A DNA stretch of 64,000 nt from Taibaiella soli (GTDB lineage: Bacteria; Bacteroidota; Bacteroidia; Chitinophagales; Chitinophagaceae): contig NZ_QKTW01000027.1 in the NCBI RefSeq assembly GCF_003236175.1, positions 63,600 through 127,599 on the forward strand, in the 5' to 3' direction. Position numbers and translations under genes: made by a program. Positions 18,101-28,393 of this stretch are shown here, piece by piece (position 1 is the stretch's first letter; each line of letters starts with the position of its first letter). Under the pieces are notes generated by a model. That model had not been told where the DNA came from. It saw only the letters and a list, made by a program, of their open reading frames with translations, and did not search any database.

Positions 18101-21100
18101 ATGGATATGTTTTTACATAATAAAAGAGCTTATATAATACTGTTCTTTTTCCTTTTCCCTGTCTTTCGGCTTCTGTTGACTGATGTAAATGCTCAGGAAA
18201 CTAATTATAATATCGTTTTAAAGAAAAAAACGATATCTAATCCAGTGCCAAATGCAAGTGTATGGATCGATAGTTTTAAGCAGACTAAACCTCAGGAAGC
18301 ATCGCAAGTACTGGTTCAATTCAATCATTTGCCTACGGCGGAAGAAAGAAATCTTTGCCTGCGAAACGGCATTCAGTTAATGCAGTATATCTCCGGCAAT
18401 GCATTTATTGCGCTCATTCAACCGAACGTAAACAATGCTGCTGCGCAATCACTTCGTGCGATTATACCGATGGATGGTAACTGGAAAATTGATCCTTCTG
18501 TAAAAATTACTCCAGGTAAAAAAATAAACGTCACTGCCACCTTTCTAAAAAGTATTTCAAAAGAAGATGCGGAAAAATGGATAGTACATTGCAATGGCTC
18601 CGTTGTTGACTATTCACTCTGGAAAATGAACAGCTGCAAAGTTTCGGTTCCGGCAAATAAGCTGGCAGAACTTGCCGGTTGGTATGGAGTAGAATATATC
18701 AGCCATGAAGTAAATATTGTTCCGCTCAATTTTGAATCGCGCAATGCGACAAAAGCAAATGCACTGACACGTGCCGTACAATACGGTGGTCGTGGACTTA
18801 CAGGTGAAGGTGTGACAGTAGGTGTGGGCGATAATGTATCTGGTGTTTATCACATCGATTTAAAAGACCGTATTACCAATTTCAATCCTTCTGCCTATAC
18901 TGATCACGGACAACATACCAATGGTACTGTAGGTGGCGCAGGCACCGTAGATCCGAAAGGGGAAGGTTTTGCACCGCATGTGCGTTTGCTCGATCACTTG
19001 TACGATGTGGTGCTGACAGAAACACCAGGCATGCATCAGCAGTACAACATGACGCTGACTAATAACTCGTATGCGGCTATCATAGGCAATTGTGCTTATG
19101 CAGGTACTTATGATGCGTTGGCCCAGTTTACCGATCAGTTGGCTTTAGATAATCCGGAAGTACTGCATGTATTTGCAGGCGGCAACGATGGCTACATGAC
19201 TTGTGCACCGTATGCTCCAGGGTTTGCGACTGTCACTGGCGGTTACCAGCCGGCGAAAAATGTTTTGGATGTGGCCGGCATCTGGAAATACCTTAATACA
19301 TATACCAGCTTTTCGAGGGGACCGATAAAAGACGGACGTCTGAAACCTGAAATTTCGGCTGTAGGTGTTTCTGTATATTCTACAAAAGGTGGCGATGCCT
19401 ACCTTTCTGCAGGCGGTACCAGTATGGCTTGTCCTAATGTGACAGGTTCTGCCGCTTTACTGACGGAACGTTATAAACAATTGCATACCGGCAATCCAAA
19501 AGCTTCCTTGCTGAAATGTCTGTTGATGAATGGCGCAACTGATATCGATAATCCGGGACCCGATTATATGGCCGGGTTTGGTATTATGAATGTGGCGCAT
19601 TCTTTGTCTATGTTGGAAAACAACCGCTACGCAATCAGTACAGTCAATCAGGGTAGCCAAAATACAAGCACTATTACCGTTCCTGCAAATACGGCGCAAC
19701 TTAAAGTGATGCTCTACTGGCCAGATAGCGCAGCTAGTCCAATTGCGGCTACACAGCTTATCAACGATCTGGATCTGCAGGTTACCGATCCTTCTTCTGT
19801 AACACATTTACCGCTGATTCTTGACCCGACACCTGCCAACGTGAATAACCTTGCTGTAGAAGGTGCAGATCACCTCAACAACGTGGAACAGGTGACAATC
19901 AATAACCCTGCAGCCGGTACGTACACTGTTAATGTAAAAGGATTTTCCGTTCCGGGTGGCACGCAAGAATATGTGCTGGCTTATGATTTCATTCAGACCG
20001 GATTAAAAATGATGTATCCGGTTGCCGGCGATAACTATTATACGGGTGATTCGCTGCGTATTTACTGGGAAGCTTCTAACGGCGCCGATCCTTTTCAATT
20101 GGAATTCTCTTCAGATAACGGTGGTACCTGGACGACCCTCAGCAGTACTATTGATCCGAATGCCCGGTATTTCTCATGGTTTACGCCAAACATTAGTTCA
20201 GAGCAATGCAAATTCCGTTTAACACGGCCCGGCCAGCAAGACGTGGCTGGTAATTTCGTAATTGCACCGCAGCCTGTCGTAACACTCAATAGTGTGCAGT
20301 GCCCTGGGTATATTTCTATTGGTTGGAATTCGGTTCCGAATGCAACTAGTTATGAGATTCTTCGCAAAAATGGATTTTATCTTCAGGCGGTTGATACCGT
20401 TACTGCTACCAATTATGTGTTCTCCGGACTCTCGCTCGATAGCTTTTATTATGTAGCTGTTCGGCCATTGATCAACGGTGGGGCCGGCTGGCGTAGTAAA
20501 GCAATCAGAGTACAGCCGAACACAGGAACTTGCGCCGGCAATATTTCTGATGGAGATCTGAGCGTTTATAAAATCACCAGTCCGGGCAGTGGTCGCAAAT
20601 TTACCAGTTCGCAATTAGGTGCCAACGAGCCAATCACAGTGCAGCTGCGTAATCTCGACGATGTAACGGCAGCCAACTACAAGCTTTCCTGGAAAATCAA
20701 CAACAATGCCTGGCAATCGATCAATATGACCAATCCATTGCCGGCTAATAATTACACAACACTAAGTTTTACAAACGCTGATTTCTCAGCGCCGGGTAAC
20801 TATACAATCACTGTGGCTGTTACTAATCTGGCAATGACTGATCCGGTACATGGTAATGATACTGCTGCGTTCACTATTCGTCAGTTGAATAATGATACCA
20901 TGCATCTTACCGGAAACGGTTATCTGCAGGATTTCGAAACCGCAGGAACCGAAACCGTGACAAATGATTCACTCGGTGTACTTGATGATGAACATTGGGA
21001 TTTCAATCATCTGAATGATACTTCCAGATTGCGCTTTGCGGTAGCACCAGATGTAAGCATTACAGGCAATAAATCTGCGAGTATGGATTTGAGTCAGGTA

Positions 21101-23416
21101 CTGTTCACACCTGCGAATAACTATCTCACTGGTACTTTCAATATGGGGGCTTATGACACATCCAAAGATGAAGTACGCCTGGAGTTTGATTATCGCTTGT
21201 CGGGTCGCCCGAAATATCAGGATGGCAATCAGGTTTGGATACGCAGTAATGATCAGGGTGCCTGGTACAATGTTTATAACTATGATACAATTCAGGCCAA
21301 TAGCCAGGTTGTTAACTCTGGTTCATTGTCGTTGACATCGGTACTTGCAGCGGCGCACGAAAACTTTACTTCCAGTATGCAGATCCGTTTCGGGCAAAAT
21401 GATACCGCTGTTATTTCAACTTATAACTATGGTAACGGCGTAACACTCGACAACATTAAACTCTATACCGTAAAAAATGATGTGGCGCTCCTGAGTATCA
21501 TACAGCCAAAAGCTAACGGCTGCAGTTTAACCGCTCAGGAACCTTTATCTGTACAGGTTTATAATAACTACTTCCAGGCACAATCTAATGTCCATATTTA
21601 TTATCAGCTAGATGGAGCCACTCCGGTTCAGGAAACAATTGCTTCTATTGCAGCAAAGGATACCATCATTTACAATTTCACGCATACGCTCGATCTTTCT
21701 GCATTCGGCAGTCATACTTTAAATGTATGGCTCGTGGCAAATGGAGATACTTATCCGGCGAATGACAGTATCATGGGTACGCAAATCCGCAATCAGCCAT
21801 TGCTTTCGTCATTCCCTTATCTGGAGAACTTTGAAAATGGCACTGGTTATTGGTATGCGGCAGGAACAAACAATTCCTGGGCATTCGGAACGCCTGCATC
21901 TGTAAAAATCAAAAAAGCCGCAAGCGGTACCAATGCCTGGAAGACAAATCTGACTGGTTCTTACAACGCGTTGGAGCGCTCTTATCTTTATTCACCTTGT
22001 TTTGATCTTACGAATCTAACCAATCCGATGCTGAGCTTCAGCATGGCTTATGATCTCGAAAACTGTGGTTCCGCAATCTGTGATGTGGCTTACGTAGAAT
22101 ATGCAATCAACGACACAAACTGGACCAGACTTGGCGCTTATGGACAAGGCACAAACTGGTATGATTCTAACCAGGTCTGGAACGAACAAGATATGACGCG
22201 CTGGCATGTAGCATCTATCCCGTTGCCAACATCATTGCAGACGGTGCGTTTCCGTTTTGTACTGAATTCTGATCAGGGCTCACAGCGTGAAGGTCTCGCA
22301 ATTGATGACATTCATATTTTCGATCTGGCCTATCCTGTTTATCAGGGCGACAATTCCGGAACGGTAACGCAAACGGCCAGTGCCGGACAATGGACCAACT
22401 TTATCAAAAACGGCCAGTTATTAGCACAGATCAATGCCGTTCAGTCGCTCGGACAAACGGACGTGTCTGCCTATATGCACGATCAGTTTTATGACACCAG
22501 CAGTGCGCAATACTATTTGCCAGAAAATTTCGTGGTGAACGTGGCGACCCAACCAACTGACAGTGTAACTGCAAGATTCTACGTCAGCGATTCAGATGTC
22601 GTACGCATGGTTGGCGGCACTGGTTGCAGCGAATGCAATATTCCACAAGATGCTTATTCACTCGGCGTTACCCGTTATCACAGCGATTCGAAAAATCTCG
22701 AAAATGGTTCACTGACAGATAACGTAAACGGTACCTACAGTTTTACACCGTATGCGCAGATCAAGTGGGTACCTTATGACAAAGGTTATTATGCAGAATT
22801 AAAAGTGCCTTCATTCTCCGAATTCTGGTTCAATGACGGAATGCCGGGACTGCAATCTCCTTTAGGTATCTCCAATATTGTATTTGACGCCCGTAAAGCG
22901 AGTACTACAACAGCTTTGGCAACCTGGAGCGCATCGATTGACGCCTCTGTAGACCACTACGTATTACAACGCTCTACAGATGGAAGCAGCTATACGGATA
23001 TTTATACGGTCGGCAGCCAACACAGTACTTCGCAGACCTATAACTATGTAGACACGCCAAACGTTGCATTAGGCGGAACGGTTTATTACCGTGTACATTA
23101 TTATATGCAGAGCGGCGACGATTATTATACCTATTTCCGCAAAATAGTTTGGACGGAAGCCAATCAGCTGATCAGCCTGTTCCCGAACCCGATTGTGGAT
23201 GGTACTATTACTGTAGTTTGGAGCGCTAACCCCTGTACTGCAATGGATGTAAATGTGTTTGATCTTTTAGGCAGAAAAGCACGCGAGTTCCATGTGCCGG
23301 CTACCGATTGGAACAATGTCTCTAAACTTAACATGACTGGCTTCGGCACCGGAATTTATATTTTCCATATCGCTATTGGCGACAACAAATACAACCAGCG
23401 CGTATTGGTTCATTAA
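18101..23416 (+). CDS. Giant secreted subtilisin-family (S8) peptidase with T9SS sorting domain
   Basis: 1771-aa serine peptidase. Signal peptide (ending VNAQ), an N-terminal prodomain-like region (about 45-215), then an S8 catalytic domain. The triad is Asp in VGVGDN (about 244), His in DHGQHTNG (about 269) and Ser in GTSMACPNV (about 441), with the oxyanion Asn in AGGND. After it come a P-domain-like beta region, a fibronectin type III-like stretch (about 725-800), CARDB-like and MAM-like modules (YLENFENGTGYW near 1245) and a second FnIII-like segment. It ends in a type A sorting domain (LFPNP ... GTGIYIFHI). Expected at the cell surface or secreted; probable role in protein breakdown or self/foreign protein processing. 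Exact specificity unknown. Confidence 0.9.
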   Translation: MDMFLHNKRAYIILFFFLFPVFRLLLTDVNAQETNYNIVLKKKTISNPVPNASVWIDSFKQTKPQEASQVLVQFNHLPTAEERNLCLRNGIQLMQYISGNAFIALIQPNVNNAAAQSLRAIIPMDGNWKIDPSVKITPGKKINVTATFLKSISKEDAEKWIVHCNGSVVDYSLWKMNSCKVSVPANKLAELAGWYGVEYISHEVNIVPLNFESRNATKANALTRAVQYGGRGLTGEGVTVGVGDNVSGVYHIDLKDRITNFNPSAYTDHGQHTNGTVGGAGTVDPKGEGFAPHVRLLDHLYDVVLTETPGMHQQYNMTLTNNSYAAIIGNCAYAGTYDALAQFTDQLALDNPEVLHVFAGGNDGYMTCAPYAPGFATVTGGYQPAKNVLDVAGIWKYLNTYTSFSRGPIKDGRLKPEISAVGVSVYSTKGGDAYLSAGGTSMACPNVTGSAALLTERYKQLHTGNPKASLLKCLLMNGATDIDNPGPDYMAGFGIMNVAHSLSMLENNRYAISTVNQGSQNTSTITVPANTAQLKVMLYWPDSAASPIAATQLINDLDLQVTDPSSVTHLPLILDPTPANVNNLAVEGADHLNNVEQVTINNPAAGTYTVNVKGFSVPGGTQEYVLAYDFIQTGLKMMYPVAGDNYYTGDSLRIYWEASNGADPFQLEFSSDNGGTWTTLSSTIDPNARYFSWFTPNISSEQCKFRLTRPGQQDVAGNFVIAPQPVVTLNSVQCPGYISIGWNSVPNATSYEILRKNGFYLQAVDTVTATNYVFSGLSLDSFYYVAVRPLINGGAGWRSKAIRVQPNTGTCAGNISDGDLSVYKITSPGSGRKFTSSQLGANEPITVQLRNLDDVTAANYKLSWKINNNAWQSINMTNPLPANNYTTLSFTNADFSAPGNYTITVAVTNLAMTDPVHGNDTAAFTIRQLNNDTMHLTGNGYLQDFETAGTETVTNDSLGVLDDEHWDFNHLNDTSRLRFAVAPDVSITGNKSASMDLSQVLFTPANNYLTGTFNMGAYDTSKDEVRLEFDYRLSGRPKYQDGNQVWIRSNDQGAWYNVYNYDTIQANSQVVNSGSLSLTSVLAAAHENFTSSMQIRFGQNDTAVISTYNYGNGVTLDNIKLYTVKNDVALLSIIQPKANGCSLTAQEPLSVQVYNNYFQAQSNVHIYYQLDGATPVQETIASIAAKDTIIYNFTHTLDLSAFGSHTLNVWLVANGDTYPANDSIMGTQIRNQPLLSSFPYLENFENGTGYWYAAGTNNSWAFGTPASVKIKKAASGTNAWKTNLTGSYNALERSYLYSPCFDLTNLTNPMLSFSMAYDLENCGSAICDVAYVEYAINDTNWTRLGAYGQGTNWYDSNQVWNEQDMTRWHVASIPLPTSLQTVRFRFVLNSDQGSQREGLAIDDIHIFDLAYPVYQGDNSGTVTQTASAGQWTNFIKNGQLLAQINAVQSLGQTDVSAYMHDQFYDTSSAQYYLPENFVVNVATQPTDSVTARFYVSDSDVVRMVGGTGCSECNIPQDAYSLGVTRYHSDSKNLENGSLTDNVNGTYSFTPYAQIKWVPYDKGYYAELKVPSFSEFWFNDGMPGLQSPLGISNIVFDARKASTTTALATWSASIDASVDHYVLQRSTDGSSYTDIYTVGSQHSTSQTYNYVDTPNVALGGTVYYRVHYYMQSGDDYYTYFRKIVWTEANQLISLFPNPIVDGTITVVWSANPCTAMDVNVFDLLGRKAREFHVPATDWNNVSKLNMTGFGTGIYIFHIAIGDNKYNQRVLVH

Positions 23417-23607
23417 AAAATAATGCCTGATTTTTATTCAAATTAAAAGTTGTTACATCTAAAATCGATAACTTAGTATAAGAATTTAGATATATGTCTT
23501 AAACGTAGCGAAAATATCCGGTAGAGATCTTTAGCATAGGGCTTCAAAAAACACCACATACATAACAAGTAGTCTTTTTATTCTTCACATAAAAAACACG
23601 GATTATT

Positions 23608-24210
23608 ATGAAAAAGTTTTTTACGCTTTTATCTGTTTCAGTCTTTTCACTGTTTGCAGCGGAAAGAGCCACAGCCACCACGCACATGGTCATGGTTGCG
23701 GATTTCACTTTCAATCCGAATCAGTTTACAATGAATCTGGGCGATACCGTGCTCTGGATGTGGTCTAGCGGAACGCACAATACCACAAGTACCAACATAC
23801 CTAGCGGCGCAGCTTCCTGGGGAAATCCAATTGATGGATCGCATACCACTTTTGCATACGTACCGGCCGTCGCTGGGACCTATAATTATGAATGTACATT
23901 TCACGTAAGTTCAGGTATGACTGGAACATTTATCGTTACCGGTTCTACTAATGTACCGGCAGTAAATAATCCAACTCCATTTAGCGTAGCGCCAAATCCT
24001 GCTTCCGGCATGGTAACGATTCAAACAGATATGATCAATCCATCAATCAGCATTTACGATTGTGCAGGCAGAGCTATTTCGCTCGTGCATATCGTGAAAA
24101 ACGGCAATCAGATGTTGTTGGATGTAGCACCGTTTCCTGCAGGTATGTATGTACTGAGACTTACTTCCGGCGATCAATCGCAATTGCAGAAGATTGTTGT
24201 CGTGCACTAA
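23608..24210 (+). CDS. Secreted cupredoxin (plastocyanin-like) with T9SS sorting domain
   Basis: 200 aa: signal peptide ending TATA, a plastocyanin/azurin-type copper domain (about 25-112) and a T9SS type A domain (about 120-200, VAPNPASGMV). The type 1 copper ligands are all visible: His in SGTHNTTS, then Cys-x-x-His in YECTFHVSSGM with the downstream Met. A surface or extracellular electron carrier is the likely role; the partner is unknown. It lies 190 bp after the giant peptidase and may be separately transcribed; a terminator follows. Confidence 0.88.
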   Translation: MKKFFTLLSVSVFSLFAAERATATTHMVMVADFTFNPNQFTMNLGDTVLWMWSSGTHNTTSTNIPSGAASWGNPIDGSHTTFAYVPAVAGTYNYECTFHVSSGMTGTFIVTGSTNVPAVNNPTPFSVAPNPASGMVTIQTDMINPSISIYDCAGRAISLVHIVKNGNQMLLDVAPFPAGMYVLRLTSGDQSQLQKIVVVH

Positions 24211-24295
24211 ATTAATTGAGATTGAATCTTTGTTGACCTGTGTTTGATATGCGAATCCAAAACCAGGTTTTTAGTAAACAAAATGCATAACTAAT

Positions 24296-24330
24296 AAACA
24301 GGCGATAATGAATTATCGCCTGTTTTATTT
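24296..24330 (+). terminator. Rho-independent terminator after cupredoxin gene
   Basis: Stem AAACAGGCGATA/TATCGCCTGTTT around ATGAAT, followed by TATTTT. Confidence 0.85.
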
Positions 24331-24464
24331 TCGGGTGTATCTATTTTATACCTGGGAAATGTGAGTATTCCTGAAGCGTTTTTGACCGCTGTCTCAGCTC
24401 AAAAAACAGACTTTCAGGATCCGCTCCTGTGGCTGGTTCTAGACACTGCCAAAAATCGTCCTTA

Positions 24465-24536
24465 GGATTTGCCCAACTCGTAAGGACGAGTTGGCAAAGT
24501 CTTCCTTACGAGTTGAGCAACTCGTCCGTATGATTT
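24465..24536. repeat. Intergenic palindromic repeat, copy 2
   Basis: Tandem palindromes built from CAACTCGT/ACGAGTTG: 24474-24481 with 24486-24493, and 24508-24515 with 24518-24525. A longer pairing is also possible, CAACTCGTAAGG with CCTTACGAGTTG (24504-24515). The tail AACTCGTCCGTATGATTT (24519-24536) matches copy 1 at 2889-2906 in 17 of 18 positions. Confidence 0.7.
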
Positions 24537-24550
24537 ACTCCCGTTGTCAT

Positions 24551-24599
24551 GCTGAGCGGAGTCGAAGCATTGTGTGATGGTCCTTCGACTCCGCTCAGC
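24551..24599. repeat. REP-like hairpin
   Basis: A perfect 17-bp inverted repeat, GCTGAGCGGAGTCGAAG and its complement, with a 15-nt loop. It resembles the widely dispersed TCATGCTGAGCGGAGTCGAAG intergenic elements; a related half-element lies near 17826. The rest of 24600-24775 shows nothing recognisable. Confidence 0.7.
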
Positions 24600-24775
24600 C
24601 TGCCGTTTTTTGCGGAAACCCATGTATTACACTCACGTTTGTCATCCGGCATATTGTGTACCCACATTATACAGGACGTCTCCTTAAAACGGCTGACATC
24701 GGCAACACACACAGGGTCATCCCACGGAATATAAAACCCGCTGTAACTTAAAACGCACAACTCAAGACTAGAAAC

Positions 24776-25708
24776 TTACAGCGGAATTACAATCGATTTG
24801 TACGTAGTGCCGTAGCCCGCCCAGATACCGAGCGCTCCGCCGAGGATATTAGTTTTCACATTGACCGGAGAAACAAACGGACTACCAACCGTTCCGGTAG
24901 AATATTCCAGCGTATTGTAGAAATTATAAACGCCTTTATCAATCGCACACCATTTTATTACAACCGTATCTCCCACACGCGCTTTTCCGACAGAATCAAA
25001 ATCCGGATTTTTGGAATGATCATAACCCAGGTTCATGCGGTAAGACACCGTAGATCCATTGATGATATCATCATTAAATACCGAATTGATCCACGGATAA
25101 AACGGTCCGCCATTCGTACTCGTAAAGTAACGGAAACTATTGCCGAGCGTGTCAGGGTCTGTATATTTAAACCAAACCACACGTATATTCGGCGTGTTTA
25201 CTGTATCCGTTTTTTCCGCCCAGAGTGAGTCTAGCGGCTTAGGGTTCGGAATCTTTGTAGTGGATGTGTACGTTTTTCCTTCAAACGCAATATTGAGCGT
25301 GTAATAATGTTCCAGCTGACCTACAAACGAAAACGAGGTTGGGTCGCTCGAATCTACACTATAGATATAAAAACTATAGCTTACGTTTTGCACCACAGAA
25401 TCGATCTGATATTCCCGGAGTTTTACCGTTCTTGACCCATCCGAAACGGAAATGACGGCGCCGTGCACATAAGTATTCGCAAGGGTAGAAAGGTCGACGG
25501 TAGGCGAGTAGCCGATCGATTTGCTAAGAATCACATATGGTGGCAAACCAGTCTCTATGACGCCTTGCACCACTAATTGCGATTCGCCGTTGCTAAGGTT
25601 TATATGTACTTCTTTCTCGCAGGAAACCAGACTCAATATCAAAATAAAAACAGCTGCTAATCCAAAGCTGGCATAACGGCTGCGTCTATTTCGAATCCGG
25701 TTCATCAT
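24776..25708 (-). CDS. DUF4249-type lipoprotein
   Basis: 310-aa lipoprotein with lipobox LSLVSC (Cys about 30). The first domain is EVHINLSNGESQLVVQGVIETGLPPYVILSKS, the conserved N-terminal block of DUF4249 proteins. VISVSDGSRTVKLREY and YTLNIAFEGKTYTSTTKIP follow. In Bacteroidota such proteins usually sit beside a TonB-dependent receptor; no receptor is present in this window, so it is an orphan here. The function of the family is not established. Assignment is by pattern. Confidence 0.72.
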   Translation of the reverse strand: MMNRIRNRRSRYASFGLAAVFILILSLVSCEKEVHINLSNGESQLVVQGVIETGLPPYVILSKSIGYSPTVDLSTLANTYVHGAVISVSDGSRTVKLREYQIDSVVQNVSYSFYIYSVDSSDPTSFSFVGQLEHYYTLNIAFEGKTYTSTTKIPNPKPLDSLWAEKTDTVNTPNIRVVWFKYTDPDTLGNSFRYFTSTNGGPFYPWINSVFNDDIINGSTVSYRMNLGYDHSKNPDFDSVGKARVGDTVVIKWCAIDKGVYNFYNTLEYSTGTVGSPFVSPVNVKTNILGGALGIWAGYGTTYKSIVIPL

Positions 25709-25831
25709 GAGTCATTTTTCCTATTACAAATCTAAGGAAGTTGCATGTTATAAGTCGTAAGATTTACGCTAATGTATAGTTAGCGTTATTGGTAGTTATT
25801 TCAGCAGCAGGACAGTCGTGCGTCATCAGCT

Positions 25832-25920
25832 TTCGTCCCGCTGTACACTATTACTCCTCGCTCGTTCCTCGCTGTGGGGTAACCGTTTCCATCGGGGCTA
25901 TCATCCCGGCAGCAGCATTT
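25832..25920. repeat. Possible dispersed intergenic element
   Basis: GC-rich, Cys/Ser/Arg-codon-like low-complexity stretch (TCCCGCTGTACACTATTACT then CCTCGCTCGTTCCTCGCTGT) unlike its A+T-rich surroundings. It resembles dispersed non-coding repeats seen in Flavobacteriia and Chitinophagia genomes. No second copy lies in this window. Confidence 0.3.
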
Positions 25921-25994
25921 CAATTTTACAACCAGTACTTAAAACTGTGTAATCGAATCCAACCGTCATATTGAAAAGTTCCGTCTATACGCAT

Positions 25995-28274
25995 ATGAAA
26001 AACCTATTACTCTTTCTCAGCGCCTTGTTGCTCAACGCTGTCCTGTCATCAGCCCAAACCATTGTTCGTGTTACGCCCTTAGGTGGCGGCACAAAAGATG
26101 GATCTTCCTGGGCCAATGCTAAAAGTGCTGATTCCTTGCAACCGATCCTCCGGCGATTAGGTGCCGGAAACGAAATCTGGGTAGCTGCAGGAACCTATAA
26201 GCCGCACCATTTCTCGAGGGACACTTCCTTTGCCATTAGTAACAAATTACAGGTCTACGGCGGTTTTGCCGGTACCGAAACACAACGCAGCCAGCGAAAC
26301 TGGAACACCAACGTAACCATCCTTTCCGGCGATATCGGTGTACCAAATGATTCGACCGACAACAGCTTTCATGTGGTCACATTTGATTTCAACGATTCCA
26401 CCACCGTCCTCGATGGGTTTACCATCCGCGACGGACAAGCGGATTCTAACGGTAACTGGCACTATACCGGCGGCGGTATCCGGCTGACCAGCGTCAGCTT
26501 TGTAAATCCGCAGATATCCAACTGCATCATCAGAAATAATTTTGCACTGAAAGGCGGTGGTGGTATTACGGCAATCGCTTTTGGAGAAGTCGCGATGCGG
26601 CTGAAGAACTGTTATTTTACCGAGAATTCGTCTGCGGGTAGTTGGGGCGGCGGCAGCATTCTGCTCTATTCTCTTTCCACTAATGCCATTCAGCGACCCG
26701 TTATCGACAGCTGTACATTCTTCAGCAATTACGCTACAGATACACTGCAAGGGGCTGGCGCCGGTATTTGTATGATTTCATATGAGGGTACACGCGCAAA
26801 TCCAGTTATTAAACACTGTCTGTTTCAGGCCAACAAAGCAAGAGGTGGCGCTGCGATCTGTGTTAACTCGGGATACATGAACACATCATCGGTTGGGGCT
26901 ATTTATACCACAACTACCATTGACAGTTGTGTATTCACGCAAAATTCCGGTACGATAGCACCTGCTGTATTCAATATAAGTGATAAAACAACACATGCCA
27001 GCCTGCGCGTTTTACACTCGCAGATCTACAATAATTCTTCTTACCCGAATGGTGTCATCTTTTCATCGGATGATGAGGCCGCAGGTACGTATAATGTTTA
27101 TGAAGGTTGCATTTTCCACGATAACAGCGGTTATGGTGCATTAGATCTTCGTCCCGGAAACGGTACCAATGACACAACACATATTACCAACTGTCTTTTC
27201 TATAATTCGCTGCAGTCGGGTATTATTGGTTATTCGGTGGGGGACGGCGCCCATGGGCATCTGTATGTAAACGGCGTGACAGCCTATGTTGATTCTACCC
27301 GGGCACAGACGATTACAGACGGGCTTGTGCTTAATGGGGCCAGCAACAGTCCAGGCATGCCATATGGCCCTTGCTCTTCAGAAGCATATATCAGCAATTC
27401 CATTCTCTGGTACGATACACCCTGGTGGATGGTTGGTCTTTTCGCACTATCTGTAAAGACAGTTCAGTACGGTCAGAGTGCCGTCGCTACCACGCATGTG
27501 AACAACAGTATCGTCAGAATGGTGAATAATCAGTGGCCGAACGGAACTATCGGCGGGCAATTTGACTACGGCATAAATGGCGGGGGTAATAAAAATGCAG
27601 ATCCGAAATTCCGAAATTATGCACAGTATGATTTCCGGCTGCGTTGCGGATCACCGGCAATAGATTCAGGCAGCAATGCATTGGTGCCTGCAGGTATCAC
27701 AACAGACCTCGCTGGTAACGCCCGCATCAGCAATACAACAGTAGACATCGGATGTTTTGAAGCAGATTCATTACCTGCGCCAATTGCAATGCCAACCGTT
27801 ACCGATACTGGCCTGGCGGCGCACTGTACCGCATCTTTTAATATGACACCAGACAGTGTGCGCTGGGATTTCGGCGATGGACAAAGCAGCACAGCAATGA
27901 ACCCCGTACATACTTATACAAGCCCGGGCATTTATCAGATTTGCCTCAAAATTTACACCAGCTGCGGCAGCGCACAAACTTGTCTGGCCGATACAATCAA
28001 ACAGACTTCGCCGACCTCCGTCAATAACGTAAATAGTATTGCCGCAAAACTGAGTATTTATCCAAATCCAGTTCAGAACACAGTCCACATTGATGGATTG
28101 ACAGACCAGACGATTGCGCGCATATACAATCTGACGGGCAGCCTCGTAATGGAACAGACATTAAATGCGGGTGAAAACGAAATAAATTTGGCGCCACTTT
28201 CTTCGGGAATGTATGTACTGAAATTAAGTGCGGCAAATGAAGCACAGCAAACATTCAAGCTCGTTAAGCAATAG
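25995..28274 (+). CDS. Secreted right-handed beta-helix protein with PKD and T9SS domains
   Basis: 759 aa from the ATG at 25995 (signal peptide ending SSAQ); the frame extends to a TTG at 25971. After DGSSWANAKS comes a parallel beta-helix region (about 35-590). It shows repeated IxNCxFxxN-type rungs (ISNCIIRNNFALKGGGG, IDSCTFFSNYA, IKHCLFQANKARGGAA, IDSCVFTQNSG, ITNCLFYNS). A PKD domain follows (VRWDFGDGQSSTAMNPVHTY) and then a type A sorting domain (LSIYPNPVQNTV). Such proteins (choice-of-anchor and pectate-lyase-like folds) often bind or cleave polysaccharides, but no catalytic site was recognised. Confidence 0.85.
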   Translation: MKNLLLFLSALLLNAVLSSAQTIVRVTPLGGGTKDGSSWANAKSADSLQPILRRLGAGNEIWVAAGTYKPHHFSRDTSFAISNKLQVYGGFAGTETQRSQRNWNTNVTILSGDIGVPNDSTDNSFHVVTFDFNDSTTVLDGFTIRDGQADSNGNWHYTGGGIRLTSVSFVNPQISNCIIRNNFALKGGGGITAIAFGEVAMRLKNCYFTENSSAGSWGGGSILLYSLSTNAIQRPVIDSCTFFSNYATDTLQGAGAGICMISYEGTRANPVIKHCLFQANKARGGAAICVNSGYMNTSSVGAIYTTTTIDSCVFTQNSGTIAPAVFNISDKTTHASLRVLHSQIYNNSSYPNGVIFSSDDEAAGTYNVYEGCIFHDNSGYGALDLRPGNGTNDTTHITNCLFYNSLQSGIIGYSVGDGAHGHLYVNGVTAYVDSTRAQTITDGLVLNGASNSPGMPYGPCSSEAYISNSILWYDTPWWMVGLFALSVKTVQYGQSAVATTHVNNSIVRMVNNQWPNGTIGGQFDYGINGGGNKNADPKFRNYAQYDFRLRCGSPAIDSGSNALVPAGITTDLAGNARISNTTVDIGCFEADSLPAPIAMPTVTDTGLAAHCTASFNMTPDSVRWDFGDGQSSTAMNPVHTYTSPGIYQICLKIYTSCGSAQTCLADTIKQTSPTSVNNVNSIAAKLSIYPNPVQNTVHIDGLTDQTIARIYNLTGSLVMEQTLNAGENEINLAPLSSGMYVLKLSAANEAQQTFKLVKQ

Positions 28275-28332
28275 ATGCGGCGAGTGGTACGTTTTAAGTA
28301 GTAAGTATTGAGTTGAATAAAATGCAAAGAAA

Positions 28333-28357
28333 AACGCCGGACACATCGTCCGGCGTT
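28333..28357. terminator. Bidirectional terminator
   Basis: A 10-bp stem AACGCCGGAC/GTCCGGCGTT with loop ACATC between convergent genes. The minus-strand side has the better T-tract (TTTTTCTTTG). Confidence 0.85.
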
Positions 28358-28393
28358 CTCTTTATATCTATTAAATAAGCGATGATTCGCAGC

